A stretch of DNA of 46,415 nt from an uncultured Eubacteriales bacterium (GTDB lineage Bacteria; Bacillota; Clostridia; Peptostreptococcales; Anaerovoracaceae). The DNA lies in contig CADCHO010000024.1 of the NCBI GenBank assembly GCA_902801255.1, positions 1-46,415 of the forward strand, given 5' to 3'. This document shows, piece after piece, positions 26,266 to 33,940 of the stretch. Below the pieces are notes generated by a model. It saw only the letters and a list, made by a program, of their open reading frames with translations, was not told the origin of the DNA and did not search any database. The translations under genes and the position numbers were made by a program. Within the stretch, counting starts at the first letter, position 1, and each line of letters opens with the position of its first letter.

Positions 26266-27047
26266 ATCTGCACTGTTGTAAGCTTGTCTGTGGTTTCCTT
26301 GCCGGAGCCTTCAAGTATCATGCCAGGCTCCTTAATAGGAGGTGCGAATGACTTATAAATGTTTGTCGGGGATCCCTTGAGGCCGATAGTTGAAGCATCG
26401 ATCAGCTCGTGATCCTTGAGTGCATTGTAGTCCATGATGGTAAGAGGCTTGTCCCAGCACTCGATAGTGCCGCGGAAGTTCATGTATCTAGGGTTATTGA
26501 GCTCCTTGATGCATGTGATCATGCAAGGAGTATGTACCTTTACTGTCATGTAGCCGTCTTCCAGCATTCTCATGATAGTGAGTTCATTGCCGTTCTTCTT
26601 CACTTCGCCTGCATATGTTACCTGAGGGAGGTGAAGCTTCTCAGCGATCTGCGGACCTACCTGTGCAGTATCTCCGTCGATAGCCTGACGTCCTGCGATG
26701 ATGATGTCGTCATCATCGATTCCGTAAGTATCGATAGCTGCAGCTATGATCTGCGATGTAGCGTATGTATCGGATCCTCCGAATTCTCTTCCGGAGATCA
26801 GGACCGTCTCATCAACTCCCATAGCCAGGAGCTCTCTGAGCATCGGCTCTGCCTGCATAGGTCCCATTGTGAATGCAACTACCTTGCATCCGTATTCGTC
26901 CTTGAGGCTGAGTGCCTCTTCTACTGCGTTGAGGTCATCAGGATTGATGATCGTCTGCATGCTTGCGCGGTTCAGTGTACCATCATCGTTTACAGCGACC
27001 TTGCCGGAGGTATCAGGAACCTGCTTTACTGTTACCATTATTTTCAT
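26262..27047 (-). CDS. etfB: Electron transfer flavoprotein beta subunit
   Basis: A 261-residue EtfB of normal length. It begins MKIMVTVKQVPDTSGKV, has the NPDDLNAVEEALSLKDEYGCKVVAFTMGP segment, DTYATSQIIAAAI, the AGRQAIDGDTAQVGPQIAE loop and the EtfB signature-like region around VKKNGNELTIMRMLEDG. With EtfA it forms the electron carrier for the acyl-CoA dehydrogenase encoded 17 bp upstream; the acdB-etfB-etfA order is that of bifurcating clostridial complexes, which couple enoyl-CoA reduction to ferredoxin reduction. Whether this pair bifurcates cannot be settled from sequence alone. GGAGG precedes the ATG. Confidence 0.93.
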   Translation of the reverse strand: MKIMVTVKQVPDTSGKVAVNDDGTLNRASMQTIINPDDLNAVEEALSLKDEYGCKVVAFTMGPMQAEPMLRELLAMGVDETVLISGREFGGSDTYATSQIIAAAIDTYGIDDDDIIIAGRQAIDGDTAQVGPQIAEKLHLPQVTYAGEVKKNGNELTIMRMLEDGYMTVKVHTPCMITCIKELNNPRYMNFRGTIECWDKPLTIMDYNALKDHELIDASTIGLKGSPTNIYKSFAPPIKEPGMILEGSGKETTDKLTTVQI

Positions 27048-27064
27048 TGTCCTTGCCTCCTTTA

Positions 27065-28207
27065 CTACCTCAGCAGACTGTTAGCGATAACGAGCTGCTG
27101 GATCTGTGTTGTTCCTTCGAAGATCGAGAGGATACGTGCATCTCTGTAGAGTCTTTCTACCTTGTACTCCTGGATGTATCCGTATCCGCCGTGGATCTGT
27201 ACTGCCTTGTATGCGCATCTGTTTGCAGCTTCCGCAGCGAAGTACTTGGCCTTTGCGCACGCAACTCCTGCTTCAGGATCATTTGCATCCTTGAGCTCTG
27301 CCGCGTGATATGTCATCTGTCTTGCAGCTTCAACGTCTGCAGCCATCTCAGCGATCATGAAGCTGACTCCCTGAAAGTCTGCGATCCTGCGTCCGAACTG
27401 CTTTCTTTCCTTTGCATACTTGACAGCTTCGTCGAGAGCGCACTGTGCAAGTCCTACCGACATTGCAGCAACTCCGAGACGTCCGCCGTCAAGAGTCTTC
27501 ATCGCTACAGGGAATCCCTTGTTGAGAGGTCCGATGAGGCATTCCTTGCCAACGCGTACATCTTCAAATACTACGTCGCTGGTCGGATAACCCTTGATTC
27601 CCATCTTCTTCTCGTCTGCACCGAGGGATACTCCAGGAAGGTGCATGTCTACGATGAACATCGAGATGCCTCTTGAGCCCTTCTGCGAGAGATCTGTCTT
27701 TGCAAAGATGATGATCCAGTCAGCCATAGGAGCTCCGGAGATGAAGCACTTACGGCCATTGATGATGAAATCGTCTCCATCAGGAATAGCTGTGGTATTG
27801 GTTCCGCCTGCATCTGATCCTGCGCCCGGCTCAGTAAGTCCGAATACGAGGATCTTCTCTCCTCTTGCTACAGGAGGCAGATACTCTTTTTTCTGCTCTT
27901 CGCTTCCTGCAAGCAGCAGCGGGCCGCCGCCGAGAGAGTTCGATGTATTTGCGTAGATCGACAGTACGAGATCCTGGCGCGAAAGCTCCTCATTCATAAT
28001 GACATATGACAGATAGTCTCCGCCTGCTCCGCCGTACTCTACAGGGATCTTGACTCCCATGAATCCGTACTTTGCCATCTTGTTGTGGATATCCCAGTTA
28101 AAAGCACCGGTTGTATCCAGTTCTTCCTGCAGCTCTTTTGTGAACTCTGTCTCAGCGAACTGACGGAAGAGTTTCTGCTGCATGGCATGTTTCTTATCAA
28201 GAATCAT
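27065..28207 (-). CDS. acdB: Acyl-CoA dehydrogenase (enoyl-CoA reductase of the had pathway)
   Basis: A 380-residue FAD enzyme of the short/branched-chain acyl-CoA dehydrogenase family, full length. Seen are the FAD/substrate segment FGLTEPGAGSDAGGTNTTA, the R-rich KFGRRIADFQGVSFMIAEMA, IHGGYGYIQEYKVERLYRDARI, and the catalytic glutamate in SIFEGTTQIQQ. In this operon it should reduce the 2-enoyl-CoA made by HadBC (4-methylpent-2-enoyl-CoA or an arylacryloyl-CoA) using electrons from EtfAB. The strong AAGGAGG site lies upstream of the ATG, and the gap to ldhA is 10 bp. The symbol follows the C. difficile leucine pathway. Confidence 0.9.
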   Translation of the reverse strand: MILDKKHAMQQKLFRQFAETEFTKELQEELDTTGAFNWDIHNKMAKYGFMGVKIPVEYGGAGGDYLSYVIMNEELSRQDLVLSIYANTSNSLGGGPLLLAGSEEQKKEYLPPVARGEKILVFGLTEPGAGSDAGGTNTTAIPDGDDFIINGRKCFISGAPMADWIIIFAKTDLSQKGSRGISMFIVDMHLPGVSLGADEKKMGIKGYPTSDVVFEDVRVGKECLIGPLNKGFPVAMKTLDGGRLGVAAMSVGLAQCALDEAVKYAKERKQFGRRIADFQGVSFMIAEMAADVEAARQMTYHAAELKDANDPEAGVACAKAKYFAAEAANRCAYKAVQIHGGYGYIQEYKVERLYRDARILSIFEGTTQIQQLVIANSLLR

Positions 28208-28217
28208 TTTTTCCTCC

Positions 28218-29225
28218 TTAAATGTTCTTAGGAACTTCGTGCTGTGTTTCGCCCTTGGTCATGAGTTCATAGATAGCATCTACTCCGCATCTTGCCATGG
28301 ACTCTCCGGCTTCCTGTGTGAAGAAAGCCATATGTGGTGTGTGATATACGTTTACGAATGAACGCAGATATTTGAGTTTGAAATAAGGCATTCCGGCTGT
28401 TCTGATGATGTCAGCATCGTGTCCGATGTGAATGATTCCGACTTCGCCAGGGAAAGCGTCCATGAAGAGCGCTCCGATCTTCTCAGTCTCAACGCCTTCG
28501 ATCAGAGCGTCAACATCGCAGAGCTCACCTCTTGCGTTGTTGATCAGCACTACGCCGTCCTTCATCTTTCTTACGTTCTCCTTGTTGATTATGCCCTTTG
28601 TGTCTTCAAGCAGAGGCATGTGGAGCGTGATGACATCAGATTCTGAGAGAACAGTATCAAGATCTACATAAGTAGCGTACTTCTTGACCTCTTCATTCTG
28701 ATATACGTCATAAGCAAGTATCTTGCATCCGAAGCTTGAAAGAAGCTGAATAACGGTGCGTCCGATCTTGCCTGTTCCCATGACACCGACAGTAAGTGAG
28801 CGGAGCTCTCTTCCCATCTTGCCCTTCAGTGTGAAGTCGTTGTCATCAGTATTAGCCTGAGCTTTCTTGTAGTTTCTGATGCACATGAGGATAGCCATTA
28901 CGGTATACTCAGCAACGCCGTTGGCAGCATATGAACCGTGGCATACATGCATTCCCTTGGATCTTGCATAATGTCTATTCATGTGGTCGAATCCGACGCA
29001 GCGTGCAGCCAGGACCTTGCATCCGAAGTCAGCGAGCTTGTCGATGATAGGGTCTGACAGATCGCTCTGTCCGAGCATTGTTACACCGTCGCAGCCTTCA
29101 GCCATGTCGACTGTGGAAGCGTCAAGGTTTGCAGGTGTCGAAACGAGCTCGATCCCGTATTCCTTGCAAAGTCCTTCGATAATCGGTTTTTCATCAGGTC
29201 TTACTTCATAAGCAGCAATTTTCAT
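28218..29225 (-). CDS. ldhA: D-2-hydroxyacid dehydrogenase ((R)-2-hydroxyisocaproate type)
   Basis: A 335-residue NAD-dependent D-2-hydroxyacid dehydrogenase. The Rossmann motif is GVMGTGKIGRTVIQLL, the catalytic arginine is in INNARGELCD, and the catalytic histidine in YHTPHMAFF, with an acidic residue in FPGEVG. In the Stickland reductive branch this enzyme reduces the 2-oxo acid from transamination (2-oxoisocaproate or phenylpyruvate) to the (R)-2-hydroxy acid that HadA activates. The ATG at 29225 (MKIAAYEVRPDEKP) has GGAGG upstream; an earlier start in frame would add 19 unlike residues. An 87-bp gap to hadA is the longest inside the operon and might hold an internal promoter, though none is clear. 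Confidence 0.9.
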   Translation of the reverse strand: MKIAAYEVRPDEKPIIEGLCKEYGIELVSTPANLDASTVDMAEGCDGVTMLGQSDLSDPIIDKLADFGCKVLAARCVGFDHMNRHYARSKGMHVCHGSYAANGVAEYTVMAILMCIRNYKKAQANTDDNDFTLKGKMGRELRSLTVGVMGTGKIGRTVIQLLSSFGCKILAYDVYQNEEVKKYATYVDLDTVLSESDVITLHMPLLEDTKGIINKENVRKMKDGVVLINNARGELCDVDALIEGVETEKIGALFMDAFPGEVGIIHIGHDADIIRTAGMPYFKLKYLRSFVNVYHTPHMAFFTQEAGESMARCGVDAIYELMTKGETQHEVPKNI

Positions 29226-29312
29226 TTTTTTATTCCTCCGTGTTGGTTTTTTTACCCTCGAAATAGATCTCTGATCCCGCAAATAATATGTATTGGTTTG
29301 TTTTATTCCGGA

Positions 29313-30557
29313 TCAGTCTCTGAGAGCAGGATCCATCGATTTTACTGCTCCGTCTGCGAGCATCTTTGAGATCTCCTCGTCGGTGTATCCGTACTGTCCG
29401 AGGATTTCTTCTGTATGTTCGGCAAGATAAGGTCCTCTGTTGTATTCAGGCAGTCCGTTTTCCTTGAACATTACCGGCGGTCTTACCAGAGTACGTTTGT
29501 TTCCGTTGCTGTACTGCATCTCATAGAAGATATCCGATGCCCATGCCTGCTCGTCCACGAGGAGCGTATCCCAGTTCTGAGCTACTGCGTAAGGGATATC
29601 TGCAGCGTCGAGCAGCTTGCACCACTCATCGCAGTCCTTTGTAAGGAACAGTGCGGAGATCCACTCGGAGAACTCTTTCCTGTTAGGATAGAGGTTCTTC
29701 TGCGGATAGAACTTAGGATCATCGATCATCTCAGGATGTCCGGCAGCCTGCATGAATACAGGATAGTGTCTGTCATACTGAGGCATTGCGATCTGCAGCC
29801 ACTGCTCGTCTTTTGTCTTGTAGACCATTGTGAGCGGGTTGCCGTTTTCCCATCTTTCCATAGGGAACTTGCAGCTGTCTGCGCCATACTGGCTGGACTG
29901 GAGCATGAGGGAAACGTCCCACACAGCGCTGTGGAAGAGAGATACTACTACCTGATCTCCCTCGCCTGTCATCTTTGCTTTGAACAGAGAAGCCAGGATT
30001 CCTGCTGCGAGGTTCATAGCGACCTGATGGTCTCCGAAGCCCTGGACTGTCAGCATCGGTGTGCTGGTCTTGTCTCTCAGCGGTCCGAGGATTCCGCCTC
30101 TTGCATAGAATGCCGTGAAATCGAATCCCGGAAGGTCCTTGTCAGGTCCCTTCTCGCCGTATCCGGAGATGAATCCGTATACGAGTGCAGGATACTTTGC
30201 ATGAAGAGTGTCATAGTCAAGCTTGTTCTTGATAAGCGATGGCTGACGGTTGTTTGTGATGAATACGTCTGCATCCGCAATCAGCTTCTCAAGTACTTCA
30301 CGTCCTTCAGGCGACTTGATATTAAGTGCGATACATCTTTTGCCGGCGTTCTCCAGATCGTAGGAAGTGTTTTCCTTCTGATCGAGCGGACGTCCTTCAT
30401 TGGCTGCTGTGTATCTCAGCGGGTCTCCCATAGGAGCCTCTACCTTGATGACGTCGGCTCCGAGGTCGGCGAGGAATCTTGCTGTGCATGGAGCAGCGAT
30501 AAATGTCGCAAGCTCAACGACCTTGATTCCTTCAAGAGGTCTTCTTACTTCACTCAT
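29313..30557 (-). CDS. hadA: Family III CoA-transferase, 2-hydroxyacyl-CoA forming
   Basis: A 414-residue CaiB/BaiF-type (family III) CoA-transferase. The N-terminus has the family pattern (GIKVVELATFIAAPCTARFLADLGADVIKVEAPMGDP), and the catalytic aspartate is expected in LPGFDFTAFYARGGILG. HadA/FldA enzymes move CoA from the end-product acyl-CoA to the (R)-2-hydroxy acid, feeding the dehydratase. It lies immediately after hadC. The ATG at 30557 with AAGGAGG 6 nt upstream is the better start; an ATG at 30572 overlaps the hadC stop but sits at the ribosome-binding site. Substrate (2-hydroxyisocaproate versus phenyllactate) is not decidable here. Confidence 0.92.
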   Translation of the reverse strand: MSEVRRPLEGIKVVELATFIAAPCTARFLADLGADVIKVEAPMGDPLRYTAANEGRPLDQKENTSYDLENAGKRCIALNIKSPEGREVLEKLIADADVFITNNRQPSLIKNKLDYDTLHAKYPALVYGFISGYGEKGPDKDLPGFDFTAFYARGGILGPLRDKTSTPMLTVQGFGDHQVAMNLAAGILASLFKAKMTGEGDQVVVSLFHSAVWDVSLMLQSSQYGADSCKFPMERWENGNPLTMVYKTKDEQWLQIAMPQYDRHYPVFMQAAGHPEMIDDPKFYPQKNLYPNRKEFSEWISALFLTKDCDEWCKLLDAADIPYAVAQNWDTLLVDEQAWASDIFYEMQYSNGNKRTLVRPPVMFKENGLPEYNRGPYLAEHTEEILGQYGYTDEEISKMLADGAVKSMDPALRD

Positions 30558-30571
30558 TTTTTCCTCCTTCA

Positions 30572-31684
30572 TTACATCGTCAGCATGTCGCGGAAGGTCT
30601 CGAGGTTAGTGCGAACCTGCTCGAAGTGCACCATCTGTCTGTCGACTTCCACAAGTGCGAGAGGCAGATCTGCTGCTTCGCACGCCCTTTTGATCATTAC
30701 GTAATCGAACTCTTCAGGATCGCAGAACTTGGTCATTACCACTACGACACCCTTAGCGTTTCTTTCTTTAGCTGTATCGACGATCCACTGTACTCTCGGC
30801 TTCTTTACATTGTAGAGAACCGAGCAGTTGTCCATGTTCGCGAACTTGACTGCGAGTGCCTGGAGCGGATCATCCATCTCAGGAACATCTGTCCTGTACT
30901 GGCGGGACTGAGCTGCAACATCATCTGCTACGATGTGCATGCCCATGTCGTCGAAGATACCGTTAAGCTGAGGAGCATCTGTAAGGATACCGCTTACTAC
31001 GATAGCGAGCTTGTCTTCAGCACCGGCTTCTCCGAGTTCTGCAAGGAACTCTTCGCAGAGAGCAGTGTGCTCTTCCTTTGTCATGAAGTATGCGCTTTTG
31101 AAGATGTCGCTTCTTTCAGCAGCAGTGATCTCAGGGTGAGCTGCGAGTGCCTCGTCAACTCTTCTCATCACTGCATTATGAGCATTGTATACCTTGTTTG
31201 ATTCCTTCAGAGCTTCCGGATCGAACTTTCCGCCGAGCTCCTCGAGGTCTCTGATAACTCTTTCATATCCTGCCTTAGTGAAAGCGATGCCGTAGTCAGG
31301 CTTTCTGTTCTGCGGATATGTCATAGGGATAAACTTTATATCGTCTACCGCATATTTCCAGTTCTCTCCGAGGGTCTTCAGAGTGTCGCAGAGTGAAGGA
31401 ATGACAATTGCGCTTGCGCCCTTGTATGCGTCTCTGATGCCGAGCTCGAGGATCGACTGAACGATGGAGCAGAGAAATGCAGGGAAGTATTCCTTTGCCC
31501 TGTTGAGCTCCATGTCAGCTCCCCATGCTCCCATTGGTACGAATCCCATGGAGTGGATGATTTCTTCCGGTGTGTATACAGGAGCAGTGAGAACGATCTT
31601 CTTTCCCTCTGCCATGTATTTTTCCATCTGTGCGCGAGGAGATGCTGCTGCCTCGTGGAATTTTCTGATTGTATCCTGGATCAT
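30572..31684 (-). CDS. hadC: 2-hydroxyacyl-CoA dehydratase, beta subunit
   Basis: A 370-residue HgdB/FldC/HadC-family subunit, close to the C. difficile HadC length. Cysteines in the positions expected for [4Fe-4S] coordination are present in AFLCSIVQS, IPSLCDTLKTLGENW and MTKFCDPEEFDY. Other conserved segments are VYTPEEIIHSMGFVPMGAWG and ADDVAAQSRQYRTDVP. With HadB it removes water from (R)-2-hydroxyacyl-CoA through a ketyl radical. Only 2 bp separate it from hadB, so synthesis of the two subunits is linked; its GGAGG lies within the end of hadB. Confidence 0.95.
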   Translation of the reverse strand: MIQDTIRKFHEAAASPRAQMEKYMAEGKKIVLTAPVYTPEEIIHSMGFVPMGAWGADMELNRAKEYFPAFLCSIVQSILELGIRDAYKGASAIVIPSLCDTLKTLGENWKYAVDDIKFIPMTYPQNRKPDYGIAFTKAGYERVIRDLEELGGKFDPEALKESNKVYNAHNAVMRRVDEALAAHPEITAAERSDIFKSAYFMTKEEHTALCEEFLAELGEAGAEDKLAIVVSGILTDAPQLNGIFDDMGMHIVADDVAAQSRQYRTDVPEMDDPLQALAVKFANMDNCSVLYNVKKPRVQWIVDTAKERNAKGVVVVMTKFCDPEEFDYVMIKRACEAADLPLALVEVDRQMVHFEQVRTNLETFRDMLTM

Positions 31685-31686
31685 CT

Positions 31687-32946
31687 CTACGCCTCCTTCG
31701 CTTCCTTGTTTGCTTCCATGATCTCGCAGAGACCCTGGACTCTGGTGTCATACTGTGCTTCTGAGAAGTTTCTCGGGTCAGCCTGGTCACCGTCGAATGA
31801 TGTAACAGGAATGTTGCATTCCTTGCCGATCTGACGGCTCATCTCTGCCATGAATCCGCTCCAGAGCTTGCACGATCTGTTGGTATGAACGAGGAGTCCT
31901 TCAACATTGTTGTCCTTGCAGAGTTTGATTCTCTTGTCTCTGGACTTCTCAAGGTTGATGGCATTCGGTACGCTGCAGTAAGCTCTGATCATCTCATCGA
32001 ACGAGTTGTAGTCGAAACCGAAAGCGTCAGCGTAGATAGTAGTTACCATGTTGATGCCGCGGTCCTTGAGGCCTCTTGATGTTGCTCTGAGGTATGGCCA
32101 GCAGGCGATACCTTCGAACATGATCCTGTGCTTCTCCTCTACGCGGAAAGTGCTCTCGCCCTTTTCATGGTTTTCTTTGTATTCCTTCAGGAGGGTCTCC
32201 ATTGCCTCACCGGCCTCTTCCTTTCCGCGTGCTGTGACCATGACAGCCATGTGGTTGAGAAGATCAAATCCGTTGAACGGAGACGGAGTGTACTTAGCCT
32301 GAGCTGTTGCTTCGAGCCATGCACGACTTGCGCGGCAGCTGAATCCTGTTACCTGTTCAAACTTGTCATCATCCCACTTGAGTCCGAAGAGATCCTCGAG
32401 CTGATGAACGGCATCCCAGAACTGTCCGCTTACATAAGCTACTTCTGCGTCCGAAACCTCATAATCAGGGTTGAACGGGATATCCAGCATGATCATCGGA
32501 ATACCGAGCTCCTGGGAGAGATTCTCATACCACTTGATCATGCAGTTGCAGATGTTGTTGCAGCAGAGCAGTACGTCCGGCATAGCTACGTCCTGTTCAG
32601 GACACTCCTTAAGTTTTGCGTATGCCAGGCTGATCCTTGCATATGCGCAGATATCGTTTGAATATCCTTCTGCCTCAGCTACTTCACACATGCGCTCGCC
32701 TGCGCCTCTTGCTGCGATTCCTGCAGCCTGATTCTCAGGGTAAGCAGTTGCCAGACCGAGTGTTTCAGGGATCTCAACAGGGAAATTGCTGGATACCCAG
32801 GCTACAGGTCTGCCCTGTTTCTTAGCCTCGATAGCTGTTGCAAAAGCATCCGATGCGATCTTACCGAGCTTGTACTTTGCCGAATTAGGATCGAGCGGCT
32901 TGCGAGGCTTTTTGACTTCCTCAGGCTTTTTGACTTCTTCTGCCAT
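31687..32946 (-). CDS. hadB: 2-hydroxyacyl-CoA dehydratase, alpha subunit
   Basis: A 419-residue HadB/FldB-family subunit. Family segments are AYPENQAAG, DVLLCCNNICNCMIKWYE (cluster cysteine), FNGFDLLNHMAVMVTARGK, HTNRSCKLW (cluster cysteine) and FDGDQADPRNFSEAQYDTRVQGL. The N-terminus has an extra Lys/Pro/Glu-rich stretch with a short repeat (KKPEEVKKPRKP) that I do not recall in characterised HadB proteins. The ATG at 32946 is preferred because GGAGGA lies 5 nt upstream; the TTG at 32961 is inside that site. It forms the active heterodimer with HadC and is reduced once by HadI. Confidence 0.95.
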   Translation of the reverse strand: MAEEVKKPEEVKKPRKPLDPNSAKYKLGKIASDAFATAIEAKKQGRPVAWVSSNFPVEIPETLGLATAYPENQAAGIAARGAGERMCEVAEAEGYSNDICAYARISLAYAKLKECPEQDVAMPDVLLCCNNICNCMIKWYENLSQELGIPMIMLDIPFNPDYEVSDAEVAYVSGQFWDAVHQLEDLFGLKWDDDKFEQVTGFSCRASRAWLEATAQAKYTPSPFNGFDLLNHMAVMVTARGKEEAGEAMETLLKEYKENHEKGESTFRVEEKHRIMFEGIACWPYLRATSRGLKDRGINMVTTIYADAFGFDYNSFDEMIRAYCSVPNAINLEKSRDKRIKLCKDNNVEGLLVHTNRSCKLWSGFMAEMSRQIGKECNIPVTSFDGDQADPRNFSEAQYDTRVQGLCEIMEANKEAKEA

Positions 32947-32976
32947 TTCTTCCTCCTTCAATATCTATGTAATTAA

Positions 32977-33753
32977 TTATTTGCTGAGCTGCCTGTATGC
33001 ATACAGCGCTGCTCCGATTGCACCGAAATACTGTGCCATAGGGTCGAAATCGATGTCTGTTCCCAGGCTTTTTGCAAGCGCCCTTCTGACGGCTCCGTTT
33101 TTTGCGACTCCGCCTGACATGCAGACCTTAGGAACTACCCCGGCTCTTCTTGCAAGCGCACTGACTCTTGATGCTACGCTCTCGCATATGCCTGCTACAA
33201 GATCAGGTCTCTCGACTCCGTTTGCAAGCTGACTGATGACTTCAGACTCCGCGAACACAGTGCAGGTACTGGAAATGGAAGCCGGCTTAACTGACTTTGA
33301 TGCGCATTCTTCGAGCTCATCGACATCCATTCTCAGGATATTTGCCATAACATCCAGAAACCTTCCGGTACCGGCTGCGCACTTGTCGTTCATGACAAAG
33401 TTGGACATTCTGCCGCTCTCGCTGAGAGATATGATCTTGGCATCCTGTCCGCCTATATCTATCAGTGTTCTGAGTCCGGGAAAGACCCATCTTCCGCCGA
33501 GTGCATGGCATGTCAGTTCGCTTACTTCACCGTCCGCACCTTCGTACTTATTGCGTCCGTATCCGGTAACAATAGTGCGGTCAACGTTGTCAGCAGTGAG
33601 TCCTGATTTTTCCCACAGTTCAGCAAGTGCTTCAGCCGGGCCTTCGGTTCCGAGGCCGCCGACTCTGAGACTGGCGGCGATGATCTCCTGCCCGTCTTTC
33701 ATAAGCACACACTTTGAAGTTGTCGATCCTATATCGATTCCAAGGGTAATCAT
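32977..33753 (-). CDS. hadI: 2-hydroxyacyl-CoA dehydratase activator (ATP-dependent archerase)
   Basis: A 258-residue ASKHA-fold ATPase of the HgdC/FldI/HadI type. It shows GIDIGSTTSKCVLM (phosphate 1), LIDIGGQDAKII (phosphate 2), and the two cysteines that would hold the bridging [4Fe-4S] cluster of the homodimer: C125 in NDKCAAGTGRF and C164 in SSTCTVFAESE. It injects one low-potential electron into HadBC using ATP hydrolysis and is extremely oxygen-sensitive in known cases. It is first in this operon, whereas in C. difficile it lies between hadA and hadB. AGGAGG precedes the ATG, and a candidate promoter lies 37 bp upstream. Confidence 0.95.
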   Translation of the reverse strand: MITLGIDIGSTTSKCVLMKDGQEIIAASLRVGGLGTEGPAEALAELWEKSGLTADNVDRTIVTGYGRNKYEGADGEVSELTCHALGGRWVFPGLRTLIDIGGQDAKIISLSESGRMSNFVMNDKCAAGTGRFLDVMANILRMDVDELEECASKSVKPASISSTCTVFAESEVISQLANGVERPDLVAGICESVASRVSALARRAGVVPKVCMSGGVAKNGAVRRALAKSLGTDIDFDPMAQYFGAIGAALYAYRQLSK

Positions 33754-33789
33754 TTCCGCAGTCCTCCTTGTTAATTTTTTATCAGTTTA

Positions 33790-33818
33790 ATTTTTCCATA
33801 TTTCTCCCGATGTTTCAA
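33790..33818 (-). promoter_or_regulatory. Candidate promoter of the had operon
   Basis: TTGAAA-N17-AAAAAT on the minus strand (-35 at 33813-33818, -10 at 33790-33795) with an extended TGG. The spacing is ideal but the -10 matches only 4 of 6, consistent with a promoter that needs an activator. Confidence 0.45.
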
Positions 33819-33848
33819 TCATCTGAGAAGCCTCTGCAAGGAAACTTC

Positions 33849-33875
33849 TTGGTTAATAGTTTTTATCTATTCCAA
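33849..33875. promoter_or_regulatory. Imperfect palindrome, possible LysR-type site
   Basis: TTGGttAATAG (33849-33859) faces CTATTCCAA (33867-33875), an inverted repeat with a 2-nt insertion in one arm. Its centre lies about 80 bp upstream of the presumed had transcription start, near the usual position of LysR recognition sites. This is a weak call. Confidence 0.3.
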
Positions 33876-33891
33876 ATCGTGCTGACTGCGC

Positions 33892-33920
33892 TTTACATTG
33901 TATTTACTTCAATGTAAACT
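33892..33920 (+). promoter_or_regulatory. Perfect 9-9-9 palindrome covering the lysR promoter
   Basis: TTTACATTG (33892-33900), a 9-nt spacer and CAATGTAAA (33910-33918) form a perfect inverted repeat. The same bases give TTTACA-N17-TAAACT (-35 at 33892-33897, -10 at 33915-33920), a sigma-A promoter for the LysR gene. A regulator bound here would block its own transcription, as is typical for LysR autorepression, and could activate the divergent had operon. Confidence 0.65.
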
Positions 33921-33940
33921 CTTTTTGGAGGTGATTCTGT

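Noticed and set aside
29415-30704. 429-codon plus-strand frame opposite hadA
   Set aside because: It is an antisense shadow of hadA; the hadA protein has full family motifs and a strong ribosome-binding site, and the antisense product is rich in unlikely Cys/Ser/Val runs.
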